From: JANRLF01 sp033762815
GTDB taxonomy: Bacteria > Bacteroidota > Bacteroidia > Chitinophagales > CAIOSU01
Length of the DNA: 64,000 nt
Assembly (NCBI GenBank): GCA_033762815.1
Contig: JANRLF010000008.1
Span: forward strand, 644,120 to 708,119
Reading direction: 5' to 3'
Shown here: positions 44,301 to 52,771 of the stretch, piece by piece
How positions within the stretch are numbered: the first letter of the stretch is position 1
Layout: each line of letters begins with the position of its first letter
Made by a program: the position numbers and the translations under genes
The notes under the pieces: model-generated
Told to the model about the DNA's origin: nothing
What the model saw: the letters and a program-made list of their open reading frames with translations, nothing else
Database searches by the model: none

Positions 44301-45668
44301 ATGTCGAAAGTAAGGACGGTATTTTATTGCCAAAGTTGCGGGGCGCAATCGCCGAAATGGCTGGGCCGTTGCCCTTCATGCAGCGAATGGAATACTTATG
44401 TGGAGGAAATAGTGGAACGGGAGAATACCGCCAAGGCTCTCATTAAGCAAACCATCAACGAAAAAGATGCCGTGCCGCAACGGCTGGAAGAAATAGACGT
44501 ACTGCAAACCTACCGTATCGTAAGCCCCGACCTAGAGCTGAACCGCGTACTGGGCGGGGGCATTGTACCGGGCTCATTGATATTGATAGCCGGCGACCCT
44601 GGCATAGGCAAAAGTACCCTCATGCTGCAATTGGCATTGGGCCTGCCCCAAGCCAAGGTGGTGTATATCAGTGGCGAGGAGAGCAGCCAGCAAATCAGCA
44701 TGCGTGCAGCTAGAATGGGCGGCGGTAAGAGCAACTGTTATATCTTGACCGAAACTTCTACCTACAAAATCTTCCAGCACCTGAAGGAACTGAAGCCCGA
44801 CCTGGTGATAGTGGATTCCATACAGACCCTGCAATCGCAGTATATTGAAAGTACGCCCGGAAGCGTATCGCAAATCAGGGAATGCGCGGCGGAGATGCAG
44901 CGCTACGCCAAAGAAACCCATACACCGGTATTCTTGGTGGGTCACATTACCAAAGAGGGCAGTATTGCCGGGCCGAAAATTTTGGAGCATATCGTTGATA
45001 CCGTACTGCAATTCGAGGGCGACCGCAACTATAACTTCCGCATTTTGCGCACTTCTAAAAACCGCTTTGGCTCCACCTCCGAACTGGGCATCTATGAAAT
45101 GGGCGGTGAAGGCTTGAGGCAGGTGAACAACCCATCGGAGCTGTTGCTTTCTAAACATGAAGAAGTATTGAGCGGAGTGGCCATAGCCGTTACCATGGAA
45201 AGTATGCGGCCTATGCTGATTGAAGTACAGGCACTGGTAACGCATGCCGTGTACGGCAGCCCCCAGCGTACCTCCACGGGCTTTGATTTGCGCCGATTGC
45301 AAATGTTGCTGGCGGTGCTCGAAAAGCGCAGTGGCTTCCAATTCGGTACCAAAGACGTGTTTCTTAACCTTGCCGGGGGTATTAAGGTAGAAGAGCCCGC
45401 CATTGATTTGGCCGTGGTGTGCGCCCTGCTCTCTTCTTTTGAAGATATCGTGATACCCACTACCTATTGCTTCGCTGGGGAGGTGGGCCTTAGTGGCGAA
45501 ATACGGGCGGTAAACAAAATCGACCAACGCATATCGGAGGCGGATAAACTGGGCTTTAAGAAGATATTCGTACCCGCAACAGGCTTAAAGGGCCTTGCTA
45601 CCGACCGCTACCAGATTAAAGTACAGCCCGTAAGCAAGGTACAGGATATTTACCAGCAGTTGTTTTAA
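44301..45668 (+). CDS. radA: DNA repair protein RadA
   Basis: 455 aa. The N-terminal C4 zinc finger (YCQSCGAQSPKWLGRCPSC), the RecA-like ATPase with Walker A GDPGIGKST, the RadA motif KNRFG and the C-terminal Lon protease-like domain (GGIKVEEPAIDLAVV... GEVGLSGEIRAV) are all present. It promotes branch migration in recombination. It overlaps the next gene's stop by 4 nt on the opposite strand. Confidence 0.97.
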   Translation: MSKVRTVFYCQSCGAQSPKWLGRCPSCSEWNTYVEEIVERENTAKALIKQTINEKDAVPQRLEEIDVLQTYRIVSPDLELNRVLGGGIVPGSLILIAGDPGIGKSTLMLQLALGLPQAKVVYISGEESSQQISMRAARMGGGKSNCYILTETSTYKIFQHLKELKPDLVIVDSIQTLQSQYIESTPGSVSQIRECAAEMQRYAKETHTPVFLVGHITKEGSIAGPKILEHIVDTVLQFEGDRNYNFRILRTSKNRFGSTSELGIYEMGGEGLRQVNNPSELLLSKHEEVLSGVAIAVTMESMRPMLIEVQALVTHAVYGSPQRTSTGFDLRRLQMLLAVLEKRSGFQFGTKDVFLNLAGGIKVEEPAIDLAVVCALLSSFEDIVIPTTYCFAGEVGLSGEIRAVNKIDQRISEADKLGFKKIFVPATGLKGLATDRYQIKVQPVSKVQDIYQQLF

Positions 45669-46147
45669 TCTTCCAACTCCTCATTGGCATTTGTAGAGGC
45701 TTGCAAACTATCCCTAGCCTCCGGATGGCGGATTTTCCCGCCTTCATTGGCAATGTAGGCCGTTAAGCCGAAAAAGGCCATGCCCACCACCAGCACGGCT
45801 ACTTTAATTTTACCCGCCACCGCCCATTGCCTATTGTTGGCTACCAACCCTACTATCGCTAGCATGGCCAGCAAAAACATACTGGGCATAATGGGTCGGG
45901 CTGCTTCTTCGTGGTGCTCCACGGCAGCTTCCGTTATACCATCCACATTTCGCAATAAATGCTCCGCCTCTTCTCCTGAAAAATGGGACATGGCAGCCCC
46001 CACGGCTCCCACTATCAGCATAAAATAAGCAAACTGCACCAAGTCATGGCTGCTTCTCCATATGCCATAGGCCAAGGCCAGCACGCCGAACAAGCTGCCC
46101 AACAAAGCGACATGGTTTACGATTAAATGTACATGGATAGGGTTCAT
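45665..46147 (-). CDS. Membrane protein, DUF2231-like
   Basis: 160 aa with four hydrophobic segments. N-terminal histidines in IHVHLIVNHVALLG, and SGEEAEHLLR between segments 2 and 3, resemble the histidine-bearing DUF2231/heme-binding-type small membrane proteins. A role in haem or electron transfer is only an inference. It ends inside the radA stop region. Confidence 0.65.
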   Translation of the reverse strand: MNPIHVHLIVNHVALLGSLFGVLALAYGIWRSSHDLVQFAYFMLIVGAVGAAMSHFSGEEAEHLLRNVDGITEAAVEHHEEAARPIMPSMFLLAMLAIVGLVANNRQWAVAGKIKVAVLVVGMAFFGLTAYIANEGGKIRHPEARDSLQASTNANEELED

Positions 46148-46195
46148 GCTATAAAGTTAAGGTTGAAAACAGCCTTGGCCGATGATTTCCATCAT

Positions 46196-47626
46196 TTAAG
46201 GAATATGCTCATAACAACCTAGGTCGGCAGGCTCGGTACGGGCTATACAGTCCAAATCTTGCGGCACGGCTAAGCCCCCCTTGCCCGCATCGATGCCCGG
46301 TGAATCCATATCTAAATGGAAATCACCCTCGCCGCGGTTTTTAAACTCCGGGTCGGTATTGCGCACCACGTTCACAAACCGGTTGGAAGGGGTGTCGATT
46401 TCCGTTTTCAGCAGGCAATGGTCGAAAAGCAAGTTATAAGGGGTGGTGCCTTGCAGGTTGGTGTCGCGCACTATGTTCAGTTCCTCGTCCAGGGAACCGT
46501 GCAGTATACTATTGGTAAAGGTGGCATTCAATTCGTTTACGGAAAACTCCTCCCCATTGCTGGCCACATTGCTCACCAGCAATATCTGCTTTTCATGGCT
46601 GGTAGTAGTGGAGCCATAATTGACGAAAGTACAGTGCTTGAAGTCGTAAGTACCCCCAAAGCCCAGGGTAAGCAGATTGTCACCGCTGTTGTAGGCCAAT
46701 ATATTGGTGCCAGTAACGGTGGAAAAGGTGCAGAACAGCCCCGAAGAAAAGTTGTTCTTTATTGTGACATTGTTGAGGGTCACCCTCGGGGCATTGGCGG
46801 TGGTAAAGGAGGCCAAATCGGCATTGAAGGCAGAACCGATGGTCAATCCGAAATTGGAGTTTTTAATGACCGCATTCGTAAAGCTGCTCAAAGGGTTGCC
46901 ATCGGCCCTCAGCACAAAAATACCCTGCCATTGGCCGGGCACATCATCATAAAAATCTTCCAGGCGCAGCCCTTGGAACACCACCGAATCGTTGTTGCAG
47001 CCGCCATTTACCTCTATGCTGCCGCTCACCAGTATGCCCGAGTTGGCACTACAGTACACCCTCACCCCTGGCTGAATGGTCAGCTTTGCGCCCGTATCTA
47101 CCTGCATGGAATTGATGATAACATAGGGCTTGTCGTTTACCCAGTTTTCGCTGCCAATAATCACCCCGTTGTAAAAGTGCGCATCCTGCCCCCAAGCCGC
47201 CAGCACCACCCGTTGGGCGTTGCCGTTGGTTCGGAACTGGATGGAATCGAATATCACGATGGGGTTGTCCGCATTGGTAGGGTCTACCGTGGCCTCAACG
47301 AATATGTACAAGCTATCGTTAGGCAATATCTCAATATCTTCATGGTGGCTGCCCGGTATACCGTCCACATTGATACGGAAGTTGGAGTTATCGCCCCCCG
47401 CTAGGTCAATGCTGCTTACCCGCACTATTTGGCTCTTGTCATTGAATATTTTCAGCCGCAGCGTAGTGGTGCCCAGTGTGGTAAACACCGTGTCGAACGT
47501 AAGGGTATCTGTCGAAAACCGCAGCTTGGCGGCTGGGTCGTCCGTAATCTGTTCCTTTCGGCAACTGCCCAACAAGGTGGCCAACAGGGCAAAGCCAAGA
47601 ACCAATAAATGCGCAACCGACTTCAA
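46196..47626 (-). CDS. Parallel beta-helix surface lipoprotein
   Basis: 476 aa. Lipoprotein signal with lipobox LLGSC. An immunoglobulin-like N-terminal domain (TDTLTFDTVFTTLGTTTLRLKI) precedes a right-handed parallel beta-helix, seen as repeated short strands such as GVRVYCSANSGILVSGSIEVNG and FTNSILHGS, and the C-terminal tail DLDCIARTEPADLGCYE. Such proteins often bind or cleave polysaccharide, but no catalytic residues were identified. The antisense frame is long but is a shadow. Confidence 0.8.
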   Translation of the reverse strand: MKSVAHLLVLGFALLATLLGSCRKEQITDDPAAKLRFSTDTLTFDTVFTTLGTTTLRLKIFNDKSQIVRVSSIDLAGGDNSNFRINVDGIPGSHHEDIEILPNDSLYIFVEATVDPTNADNPIVIFDSIQFRTNGNAQRVVLAAWGQDAHFYNGVIIGSENWVNDKPYVIINSMQVDTGAKLTIQPGVRVYCSANSGILVSGSIEVNGGCNNDSVVFQGLRLEDFYDDVPGQWQGIFVLRADGNPLSSFTNAVIKNSNFGLTIGSAFNADLASFTTANAPRVTLNNVTIKNNFSSGLFCTFSTVTGTNILAYNSGDNLLTLGFGGTYDFKHCTFVNYGSTTTSHEKQILLVSNVASNGEEFSVNELNATFTNSILHGSLDEELNIVRDTNLQGTTPYNLLFDHCLLKTEIDTPSNRFVNVVRNTDPEFKNRGEGDFHLDMDSPGIDAGKGGLAVPQDLDCIARTEPADLGCYEHIP

Positions 47627-47742
47627 AAAAATGTTTTTTCTAACAACGAAAACTAAGCCTCTATATTGGCAAAGATACAGAATACTAGCAGGTTTATCTC
47701 TGCTAAAGCGATAGCAGGCAGAGCGGGCGTATCGAACTTTTG

Positions 47743-47750
47743 TACCTTTG
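47743..47750 (+). promoter_or_regulatory. TAnnTTTG promoter box of the AraC gene
   Basis: TACCTTTG matches the Bacteroidota -7 consensus exactly, 16 nt before the ATG at 47767. A TTTG -33 box at the usual spacing is not evident. Confidence 0.45.
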
Positions 47751-47766
47751 TTTCCATTCAGTAGTC

Positions 47767-48624
47767 ATGACTTATACTTACCGTGGCCAAGGCGGGGCCT
47801 TTCTGGAACTGACCGACCTTAAAGGCATAGCAGGTGCCCATCGGTCAGCCATGCCTGCCGGATATTTTACCTTTATCTGGAACAAGTGCGACACCACCCA
47901 CATTGAAGTAGATGGCATTGAGCACCCCCTCAGCCATAACAAAATGGTATCGCTCACCCCCGTGAATTATCTGAAAGTGATAGCTGCCGGCAATGCCACC
48001 GTTATCCGCTTCAACAGGGATTTCTATTGCATCAAGGAGCATGACCACGAGGTATCGTGCGTGGGGCTCTTGTTCTTTGGCTCCAGCTCGGTGCCCATTA
48101 TTGCACCCGAAGAGGATGATATCCGTAGGCTGAATGCGCTTTACCAGGTGCTGGTGGAGGAATTTACCGTGAACGACCATATACAGGGCGAAATGCTGCA
48201 AATGCTCTTGAAGCGATGGATTATTATCAATACGCGGCTGGTGAGGGGCAAGGTGATGGAAGTGGCCGCCGATAACAACCTGGAAATGGTAAGGCAGTTC
48301 AATGTAGCGGTGGAAATGAACTTCAGGAAACTGCACAAGGTAGCCGACTATGCCGCCCTGCTCAACCGTTCGCCCAAGACCCTTTCCAACATTTTCACTA
48401 AGGCCATTGGCAAGTCGCCCATGGAGGTGATACAGGAGCGCATTGTGCTGGAGGCCCGCAGGCTGCTTATGTACACCGATAAGCCGGTGAAGGAAATTGC
48501 TGCCGACCTCGGCTTCGAAGAGGTATCGGGCTTCAGCCGCCTTTTTAAGGGCGTAACCTCCATTGCCCCTGCCGACTATAAAAAATGGTGCTTTTGCCCG
48601 TTTAGGGAAAAATCGACAACATAA
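47767..48624 (+). CDS. AraC-family transcriptional regulator
   Basis: 285 aa from ATG at 47767. The N-terminal ~150 residues form a cupin-like sensor with histidines, and the C-terminal helix-turn-helix pair follows from about residue 190 (YAALLNRSPKTLSNIFTKAIGKSP and VKEIAADLGFEEVSGFSRLFKG). It likely controls the adjacent carboxymuconolactone decarboxylase-like gene 80 nt downstream on the same strand. Confidence 0.92.
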   Translation: MTYTYRGQGGAFLELTDLKGIAGAHRSAMPAGYFTFIWNKCDTTHIEVDGIEHPLSHNKMVSLTPVNYLKVIAAGNATVIRFNRDFYCIKEHDHEVSCVGLLFFGSSSVPIIAPEEDDIRRLNALYQVLVEEFTVNDHIQGEMLQMLLKRWIIINTRLVRGKVMEVAADNNLEMVRQFNVAVEMNFRKLHKVADYAALLNRSPKTLSNIFTKAIGKSPMEVIQERIVLEARRLLMYTDKPVKEIAADLGFEEVSGFSRLFKGVTSIAPADYKKWCFCPFREKSTT

Positions 48625-48704
48625 CGGGAAATGGTGGTTCGTGCACCGCTCCCTAACCGAGCCATCTTTGTCATGTCATTATTCACCAACAAAAAACAAC
48701 AGAC

Positions 48705-49253
48705 ATGACAACGCAAACAGTAGATTTCAAAGTACCCAGCAGGGACGAATTGAGCACCGAAGGACAAGCCCTCTATGATGGCATCCACAAAGCATTTGGC
48801 AAGGTGCCCAACCTGTACGCCTACATCGGCAAGTCGGCCAATACCTTGGGGGCTTACTTGGCTTTCCAGCAGGCGCAGGCCAAGGGTAGCTTTAAGGCCA
48901 AGGAGCGCGAGGCCGTTTTCCTAGCCGTATCGCAGGTGAACAACTGCCGCTACTGCCAAAGCGTGCATACCGTAGTGGGCAAAATGAACGGCCTGAGCGA
49001 AGAGGAAACCCTTGAAATCCGTCAAGGCCGCCATAGCGACCCTAGGCTGAACGCCATCGTAGCCTTGGCAAAAGAGGTGACGGAGACCAAAGGAAGGCCC
49101 AATGCAGCTACGCTGGAAAACTTCTTCGCACAAGGTTTTGACGAGGCCGCCCTTATTGACCTGATAGCCTTAGTAGTGGACAAAACCCTGGCCAACTACG
49201 TGCACAACATTACCCAAATAGAAATTGACTGGCCCTTGGCAAAAGAGATTTAA
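48705..49253 (+). CDS. Carboxymuconolactone decarboxylase/AhpD-like protein
   Basis: 182 aa, all-helical CMD fold. The AhpD active-site motif is present as NCRYCQSVHT (Cys81, Cys84, His88), so a peroxidase-type thiol chemistry is more likely than decarboxylation. It probably protects against organic peroxides and is downstream of the AraC regulator. Confidence 0.93.
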   Translation: MTTQTVDFKVPSRDELSTEGQALYDGIHKAFGKVPNLYAYIGKSANTLGAYLAFQQAQAKGSFKAKEREAVFLAVSQVNNCRYCQSVHTVVGKMNGLSEEETLEIRQGRHSDPRLNAIVALAKEVTETKGRPNAATLENFFAQGFDEAALIDLIALVVDKTLANYVHNITQIEIDWPLAKEI

Positions 49254-49278
49254 GCCAGCCTAACCAGCCACCACCAGC

Positions 49279-49307
49279 AAAGCCCCTACCATAAAGGGGC
49301 TTTGGTG
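49279..49307 (+). terminator. Intrinsic-terminator-like hairpin
   Basis: AAAGCCCCT pairs with AGGGGCTTT (49279-49287 with 49295-49303), followed by a short weak T-rich stretch (GGTGTTTT). It ends the CMD transcript. Confidence 0.75.
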
Positions 49308-49360
49308 TTTTGGGGAGTGGATATTGATGCAGTTAACAATTGGTGATGAAGTTAGAGGGC

Positions 49361-49391
49361 TGTGGCATTGTGCAAGCAAATGCTTGCCACA
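49361..49391 (-). repeat. Inverted repeat downstream of the RT gene
   Basis: TGTGGCA ... TGCCACA (49361-49367 with 49385-49391) encloses a second palindrome, GCAAGC/GCTTGC (49372-49377 with 49382-49387). It lies on the 3' side of the reverse transcriptase, where it may form the end of its transcript. No T-tract is evident. Confidence 0.4.
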
Positions 49392-49454
49392 TGGTTTGGC
49401 ACAAGAAGACATGCCCGCTATAAGCATCGCTCCATTCTTGCGCCAGTGTGGGTG

Positions 49455-51032
49455 TTATACCTTTTTTTTGACTTTGGAATTCGGCTTTTTGGACTTCCAA
49501 TTAAATCTTTGTTCATTCTTTTTATGAAAAGTATTTCTAAGTATGGCAAAGTGCCTAGAAATTTGCTTTCTTATTGCGGGAGAACCAAATCCCTCTTTTT
49601 CAATTTCATTTTTATTCCTGTATTTAACTTGAGATGCATTATAGGCATAGGTAAGAAAATTTCGTTTACCGATATGTGTATATAGATTGTACAGCTTATA
49701 TTTAAATATTACATCTGATTTACTTTTTTCACTATAGGCCATTGAGATTGTTTTCACTATTCTGGATTTCATCTTTCTAAAATAGCGAGATAAGCTACTA
49801 GATCTAATACGTACATCTTGTCCATCAAATTCAAAACCTAGATATTGCAATGGTTTGTATAGCCACCTTTCATTTTTTTCAGTTACTTCAATGATATTAT
49901 TCTTTAGCATTTTCACTTTGTTAAAACCTCGTAAGAATCCTTTGCTATTCGGTAAAAAGCTTATAATATCAACTTTGGATTGTTGAATTGTAAGTCTATA
50001 CTCATTTTTAATTTTACGGATAGCAAATTCTTGCAGTTCGGCTTCTTTACCTTTGTCGCAAACAAATAGCAAATCGTCACAATACCGCCTGTAAATGAAT
50101 CCTTCTTTTTGTCCCTTTAAAGTCATTTCCTCATCATAATCAATAAGGAATATATTTGATAACACGGCACTTAATGGGGATCCCTGAGGGATGCCGATGA
50201 AGGCTCCATTTTTTCCCGGCTTATTATTAGTGATGATAAGTCTATCCTTTCGAAGTTGTTGATATTTTTCAAAATCCTTAACTCCTGGAATTATATCCAA
50301 TAAAGTATTAGGAGAATTTCGTTGCTTCCTAAGTTTTCTTAAGTTAATCTGGTATTTTTTTAAAATACTATGTTTATTAACATAGCTGTACCTAGTTAAC
50401 GCCTTGTATATTTTCAATTGATCATCTGGTAGCTTATGTCCAATTACTTTTGACCATTTAGCCTTTAGTATATTGTGGTCTATATGATCGAAATACCCTT
50501 TTATATCTAAAGCAACTGCACTGCATTCTCCTTTAGCCTTAATTATATCGAACACCTCTTTAGAGAACTGTATGTTACTTTTCTCTAAATCAGATCGGTA
50601 TGCCAATACACAAGTATCAAACCCCTGACCCTTAATGTATTTTTCATACTCCTTAGTTAAATAATAACTATAATAGCTGAAAATAAGACTATCAAGATGG
50701 GAAGCAAAGCATATGGGTCTGACTTTTGTTTCAAGATCATAATACCCTTTTTCGTTTTGATATTTATATCTCGGAGTTTTTAAAAGGATTTTTACAAAAG
50801 GATCGAAAGCCCACCATTCCATATTTTTATGAGATTTGCTATAAATCCGCAAACCATTGGTTAGAATGTTTTTAAGCTCTTTATCTCGAGAAGGAAGCCA
50901 GAACCTATTATCAAAATGTAGATATCCCTTTTTAAGGTACTTTCGAACAGTTACTCCGTAAGGATTATTGACTTCCTTATAATTAACCAATTCGCGTGCC
51001 AGCCAATCTTCCCAAAGTTGTTCGATAAACAT
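49455..51032 (-). CDS. Stand-alone reverse transcriptase, defence-associated (DRT/UG type)
   Basis: 525 aa from ATG at 51032; a TTG 33 nt upstream gives only a shadow start. RT motifs are intact: catalytic Asp176 in VALDIKGYFDHID, GIPQGSP at 280-286, and the active site YCDD at 317-320 within YRRYCDDLLFV. N-terminal KKGYLHFD and the ICFASHLDSLIFSYY... VLAYRSDLEKSNIQF block are patterns I associate with unknown-group RTs of the DRT2/UG2 type; DRT9 is an alternative. There is no En domain (endonuclease) and no maturase X; the retron NAxxH/VTG marks and the DGR SQ motif were not found. It is AT-rich and preceded by a ~460-nt transcribed leader. Such enzymes abort phage infection through cDNA synthesised from an upstream ncRNA. 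Confidence 0.9.
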   Translation of the reverse strand: MFIEQLWEDWLARELVNYKEVNNPYGVTVRKYLKKGYLHFDNRFWLPSRDKELKNILTNGLRIYSKSHKNMEWWAFDPFVKILLKTPRYKYQNEKGYYDLETKVRPICFASHLDSLIFSYYSYYLTKEYEKYIKGQGFDTCVLAYRSDLEKSNIQFSKEVFDIIKAKGECSAVALDIKGYFDHIDHNILKAKWSKVIGHKLPDDQLKIYKALTRYSYVNKHSILKKYQINLRKLRKQRNSPNTLLDIIPGVKDFEKYQQLRKDRLIITNNKPGKNGAFIGIPQGSPLSAVLSNIFLIDYDEEMTLKGQKEGFIYRRYCDDLLFVCDKGKEAELQEFAIRKIKNEYRLTIQQSKVDIISFLPNSKGFLRGFNKVKMLKNNIIEVTEKNERWLYKPLQYLGFEFDGQDVRIRSSSLSRYFRKMKSRIVKTISMAYSEKSKSDVIFKYKLYNLYTHIGKRNFLTYAYNASQVKYRNKNEIEKEGFGSPAIRKQISRHFAILRNTFHKKNEQRFNWKSKKPNSKVKKKV

Positions 51033-51493
51033 ATAGAATTTTATTGGGACACCAACCGCTGGCAATACCAGTTATAACCAAACGGTCAGTGTGCAAAATT
51101 TATATTTCTTGCAAGACTAAAGATTTACCTCTATCTTTTGAGGATTTTAACCTCTACAAGTCTTTCCACCCTTAGCCAATCATACCATTAAGGGATGTGG
51201 CACTTACCTCCTTTTTAGATTACCGCCATGATTCACTGGTTCACGGTTTTGTGTTCCAAAAAGTGTGAAGGTTTCCCTTCGCGGTCATTCCCATTTCTGG
51301 GGAGGACTAATTTAACTTCAATAAGATGGCTATGTTCAATATTACCATAATGTTCCAATGTAGAAGCGGTTTCAACCTGTTTGCAATGATTGCAATAGAT
51401 TTACTTGGCTTCCCTGCCCTAATGGCAGTACTGGCACAAAGTTTGATAATTCTTGTTAACTTTAACATCTTTCCATCGGCCTAGTGCCTCTGC
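51033..51493 (-). ncRNA. Candidate structured non-coding RNA template of the RT
   Basis: A transcript from the promoter at 51499-51529 to the RT start would be about 460 nt. It contains hairpins CTGCC/GGCAG (51414-51428), CCCA-GAAA-TGGG (51290-51301), GAAGG-GAAA-CCTTC (51267-51280), TAAGGG/CCCTTA (51169-51194), AAGACT/AGTCTT (51113-51164), and a long-range ACCGC/GCGGT pair (51222-51226 with 51281-51285). The two GAAA loops are of the GNRA type. RTs of the DRT2 and DRT9 types are encoded just downstream of a template ncRNA, as here. Boundaries are estimated; part may be a simple leader. Confidence 0.45.
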
Positions 51494-51498
51494 AAAAG

Positions 51499-51529
51499 CA
51501 AAGTTATATATTTTTGTGAAGGTAGGAAA
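51499..51529 (-). promoter_or_regulatory. Promoter of the RT/ncRNA unit
   Basis: Minus-strand TAACTTTG (51499-51506) is a perfect -7 box, with TTTC (51526-51529) 19 nt upstream as a near -33 element. It is about 465 nt before the RT ATG, so a long leader is transcribed. Confidence 0.6.
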
Positions 51530-51597
51530 TATAGTCAAATATATTTTTCGTAAGTGTGTCCCTTTTCTTTTTGGAACCACCGCTGTCCCCCACCGCT

Positions 51598-51695
51598 GTC
51601 GCCAGTTTACAACTGGTGACGACAATATAGGATGGATTGAATCCTCCATGTGATATCCTCACAGGACATAGTCCGGCAAGAGCGGTGATACCCAC
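51598..51695 (+). repeat. Dispersed palindromic element, copy 3
   Basis: Starts with the palindrome GTCGCCAGTTTACAACTGGT (continuing to 51620), then GGATGGATTGAATCC (51630-51644) and CAGGACATAGTCCGG (51662-51676), then AGAGCGGTGATACCCAC. The order is the same as in copy 4 and reversed relative to copy 1. Confidence 0.75.
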
Positions 51696-52084
51696 TGTTC
51701 TGCGTAGATTAGCGCAGCGTATCTACGTGGAATAAGTAAGGTAGCTTGCAGCTACCACGCCGCGCCCACTCGTCCCCGTCAACAGACGGGGATGCAATAG
51801 ACAGAGCGTCCCAATAACCACGCTGGGTTTCCCCACTTGACCTGCATTCGGAATGACACGTTTCTTACCCCGTCGTCCCGTCTTGCCTTGGGCTAGACGG
51901 GACCTCTTGTCGTGCGCATCGTGCCGCCTTATAGGCAAACTGTAATGCCCTAGACCTTGTGGGCAGTTCACTGTTCATAGCAATGACCATATGCATGGTG
52001 GGAGATGCTGAATCAAGTTCAGCATGACGGGCTTGATTTTCGTCGTGCCGTCTTACCTTAGGCTAGACGAGACCCACACAGTTG
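51696..52084. other. Palindrome-rich non-coding region
   Basis: No gene. Short palindromes dominate: CGTAGAT...ATCTACG (51704-51728 region), GGTAGCTTGCAGCTACC, CCCCGTCAACAGACGGGG, and GATGCTGAA...TTCAGCATG near 52010. Two diverged copies of a CCGTCTTGCCTTGGGCTAGACG-like unit (around 51885 and 52050) flank the region. It looks like a sink for REP-type elements. Confidence 0.5.
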
Positions 52085-52170
52085 TTGGTGACGACAATAT
52101 AGGGCGGATTGAATCCGCCATGTAATATCCTCACCGGACATAGTCCTGCGAGAGCGGTGATACCCACCAG
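52085..52170 (+). repeat. Dispersed palindromic element, copy 4
   Basis: Begins within TTGGTGACGACAATATAGGG, then GGCGGATTGAATCCGCC, TCACCGGACATAGTCCTGCG and AGAGCGGTGATACCCACC. It is nearly identical to copy 3 in the shared part but lacks the first half of the opening palindrome. Confidence 0.75.
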
Positions 52171-52336
52171 CCAACCACAACCTCGCATCTTAAAAACCCC
52201 ACTCTCTACACCCACCCACCGCATACTGGCGGGTACGCTTTTCGGGTTTCTAGCTAGCCTAAGCCGCCACTGGGCATATACCCATTTTCCCATTTTTTGA
52301 TTTGGATTATTCGCACTAAGTGCTTACCATTATGTT

Positions 52337-52370
52337 AATGTGCTGATGTGCTAGTGTGCTGATGTGCTGA
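52337..52370. repeat. Short tandem GATGTGCT repeat
   Basis: Repeated octamers, AATGTGCT-GATGTGCT-AGTGTGCT-GATGTGCT, related to 7552-7585. No coding role. Confidence 0.7.
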
Positions 52371-52571
52371 TTGATTTGTCCGTCAGCTGACGGATGTTGA
52401 TTTGGTAATTTGAAAATGGTAAAGTGCAATCCTGCAATGAGCGTGAAGGGTGAAAATCTGAAATCCCCGCAAAAAGCGGGGCGGGCTTCCATCGTAAATC
52501 GTTCTACCCTATACAAAAAACAAAAAAACACACTGATTATCACATAAACAACAGACAATCAATAACTTAAT

Positions 52572-52681
52572 TAAAACTGAAACACCACTGAAGTACTACT
52601 GAAGCATCACTGAAATACTACTGAAACTATACTGAAGTACTACCGAAGCACCACTGAAATACTACCGAAATACTACCGAAA
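52572..52681 (+). repeat. 11-bp minisatellite, ten copies
   Basis: Ten tandem 11-bp units, each ending in ACTGAAR or ACCGAAR. Typical units are TACTACTGAAG and TACTACCGAAA, alternating with CACCACTGAAG-like units. The array is exactly in register over 110 bp and lies 90 bp before the acyl-CoA dehydrogenase ATG. An 11-bp period is close to one DNA helical turn. Confidence 0.9.
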
Positions 52682-52771
52682 CGGCTTTTTTTGATTTTAG
52701 TAGCTAGTAGTGGGGCAGGCGTAAACAATATTTAACTGCCTAGGTTTAACTTAGCGTACACAAACAACTAT

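Noticed and set aside
44574..45527. 317-codon minus-strand frame inside radA
   Set aside because: Antisense shadow of a well-identified gene, biased toward the GC-rich third position of radA.
46316..47404. 362-codon plus-strand frame opposite the beta-helix lipoprotein
   Set aside because: Shadow of the lipoprotein gene; no start context and low-complexity translation.
49455..51493. Group II intron, retron or diversity-generating retroelement
   Set aside because: No maturase X or HNH endonuclease domain, no retron NAxxH/VTG marks, no DGR-type SQ in the catalytic region and no template/variable repeat pair was found. The RT is treated as a UG/DRT type.
51419..51649. 76-codon frame over the RT promoter and repeat
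   Set aside because: It is translated repeat DNA plus promoter; no conserved features.
52572..52681. CRISPR array
   Set aside because: Units are 11 bp with no unique spacers.
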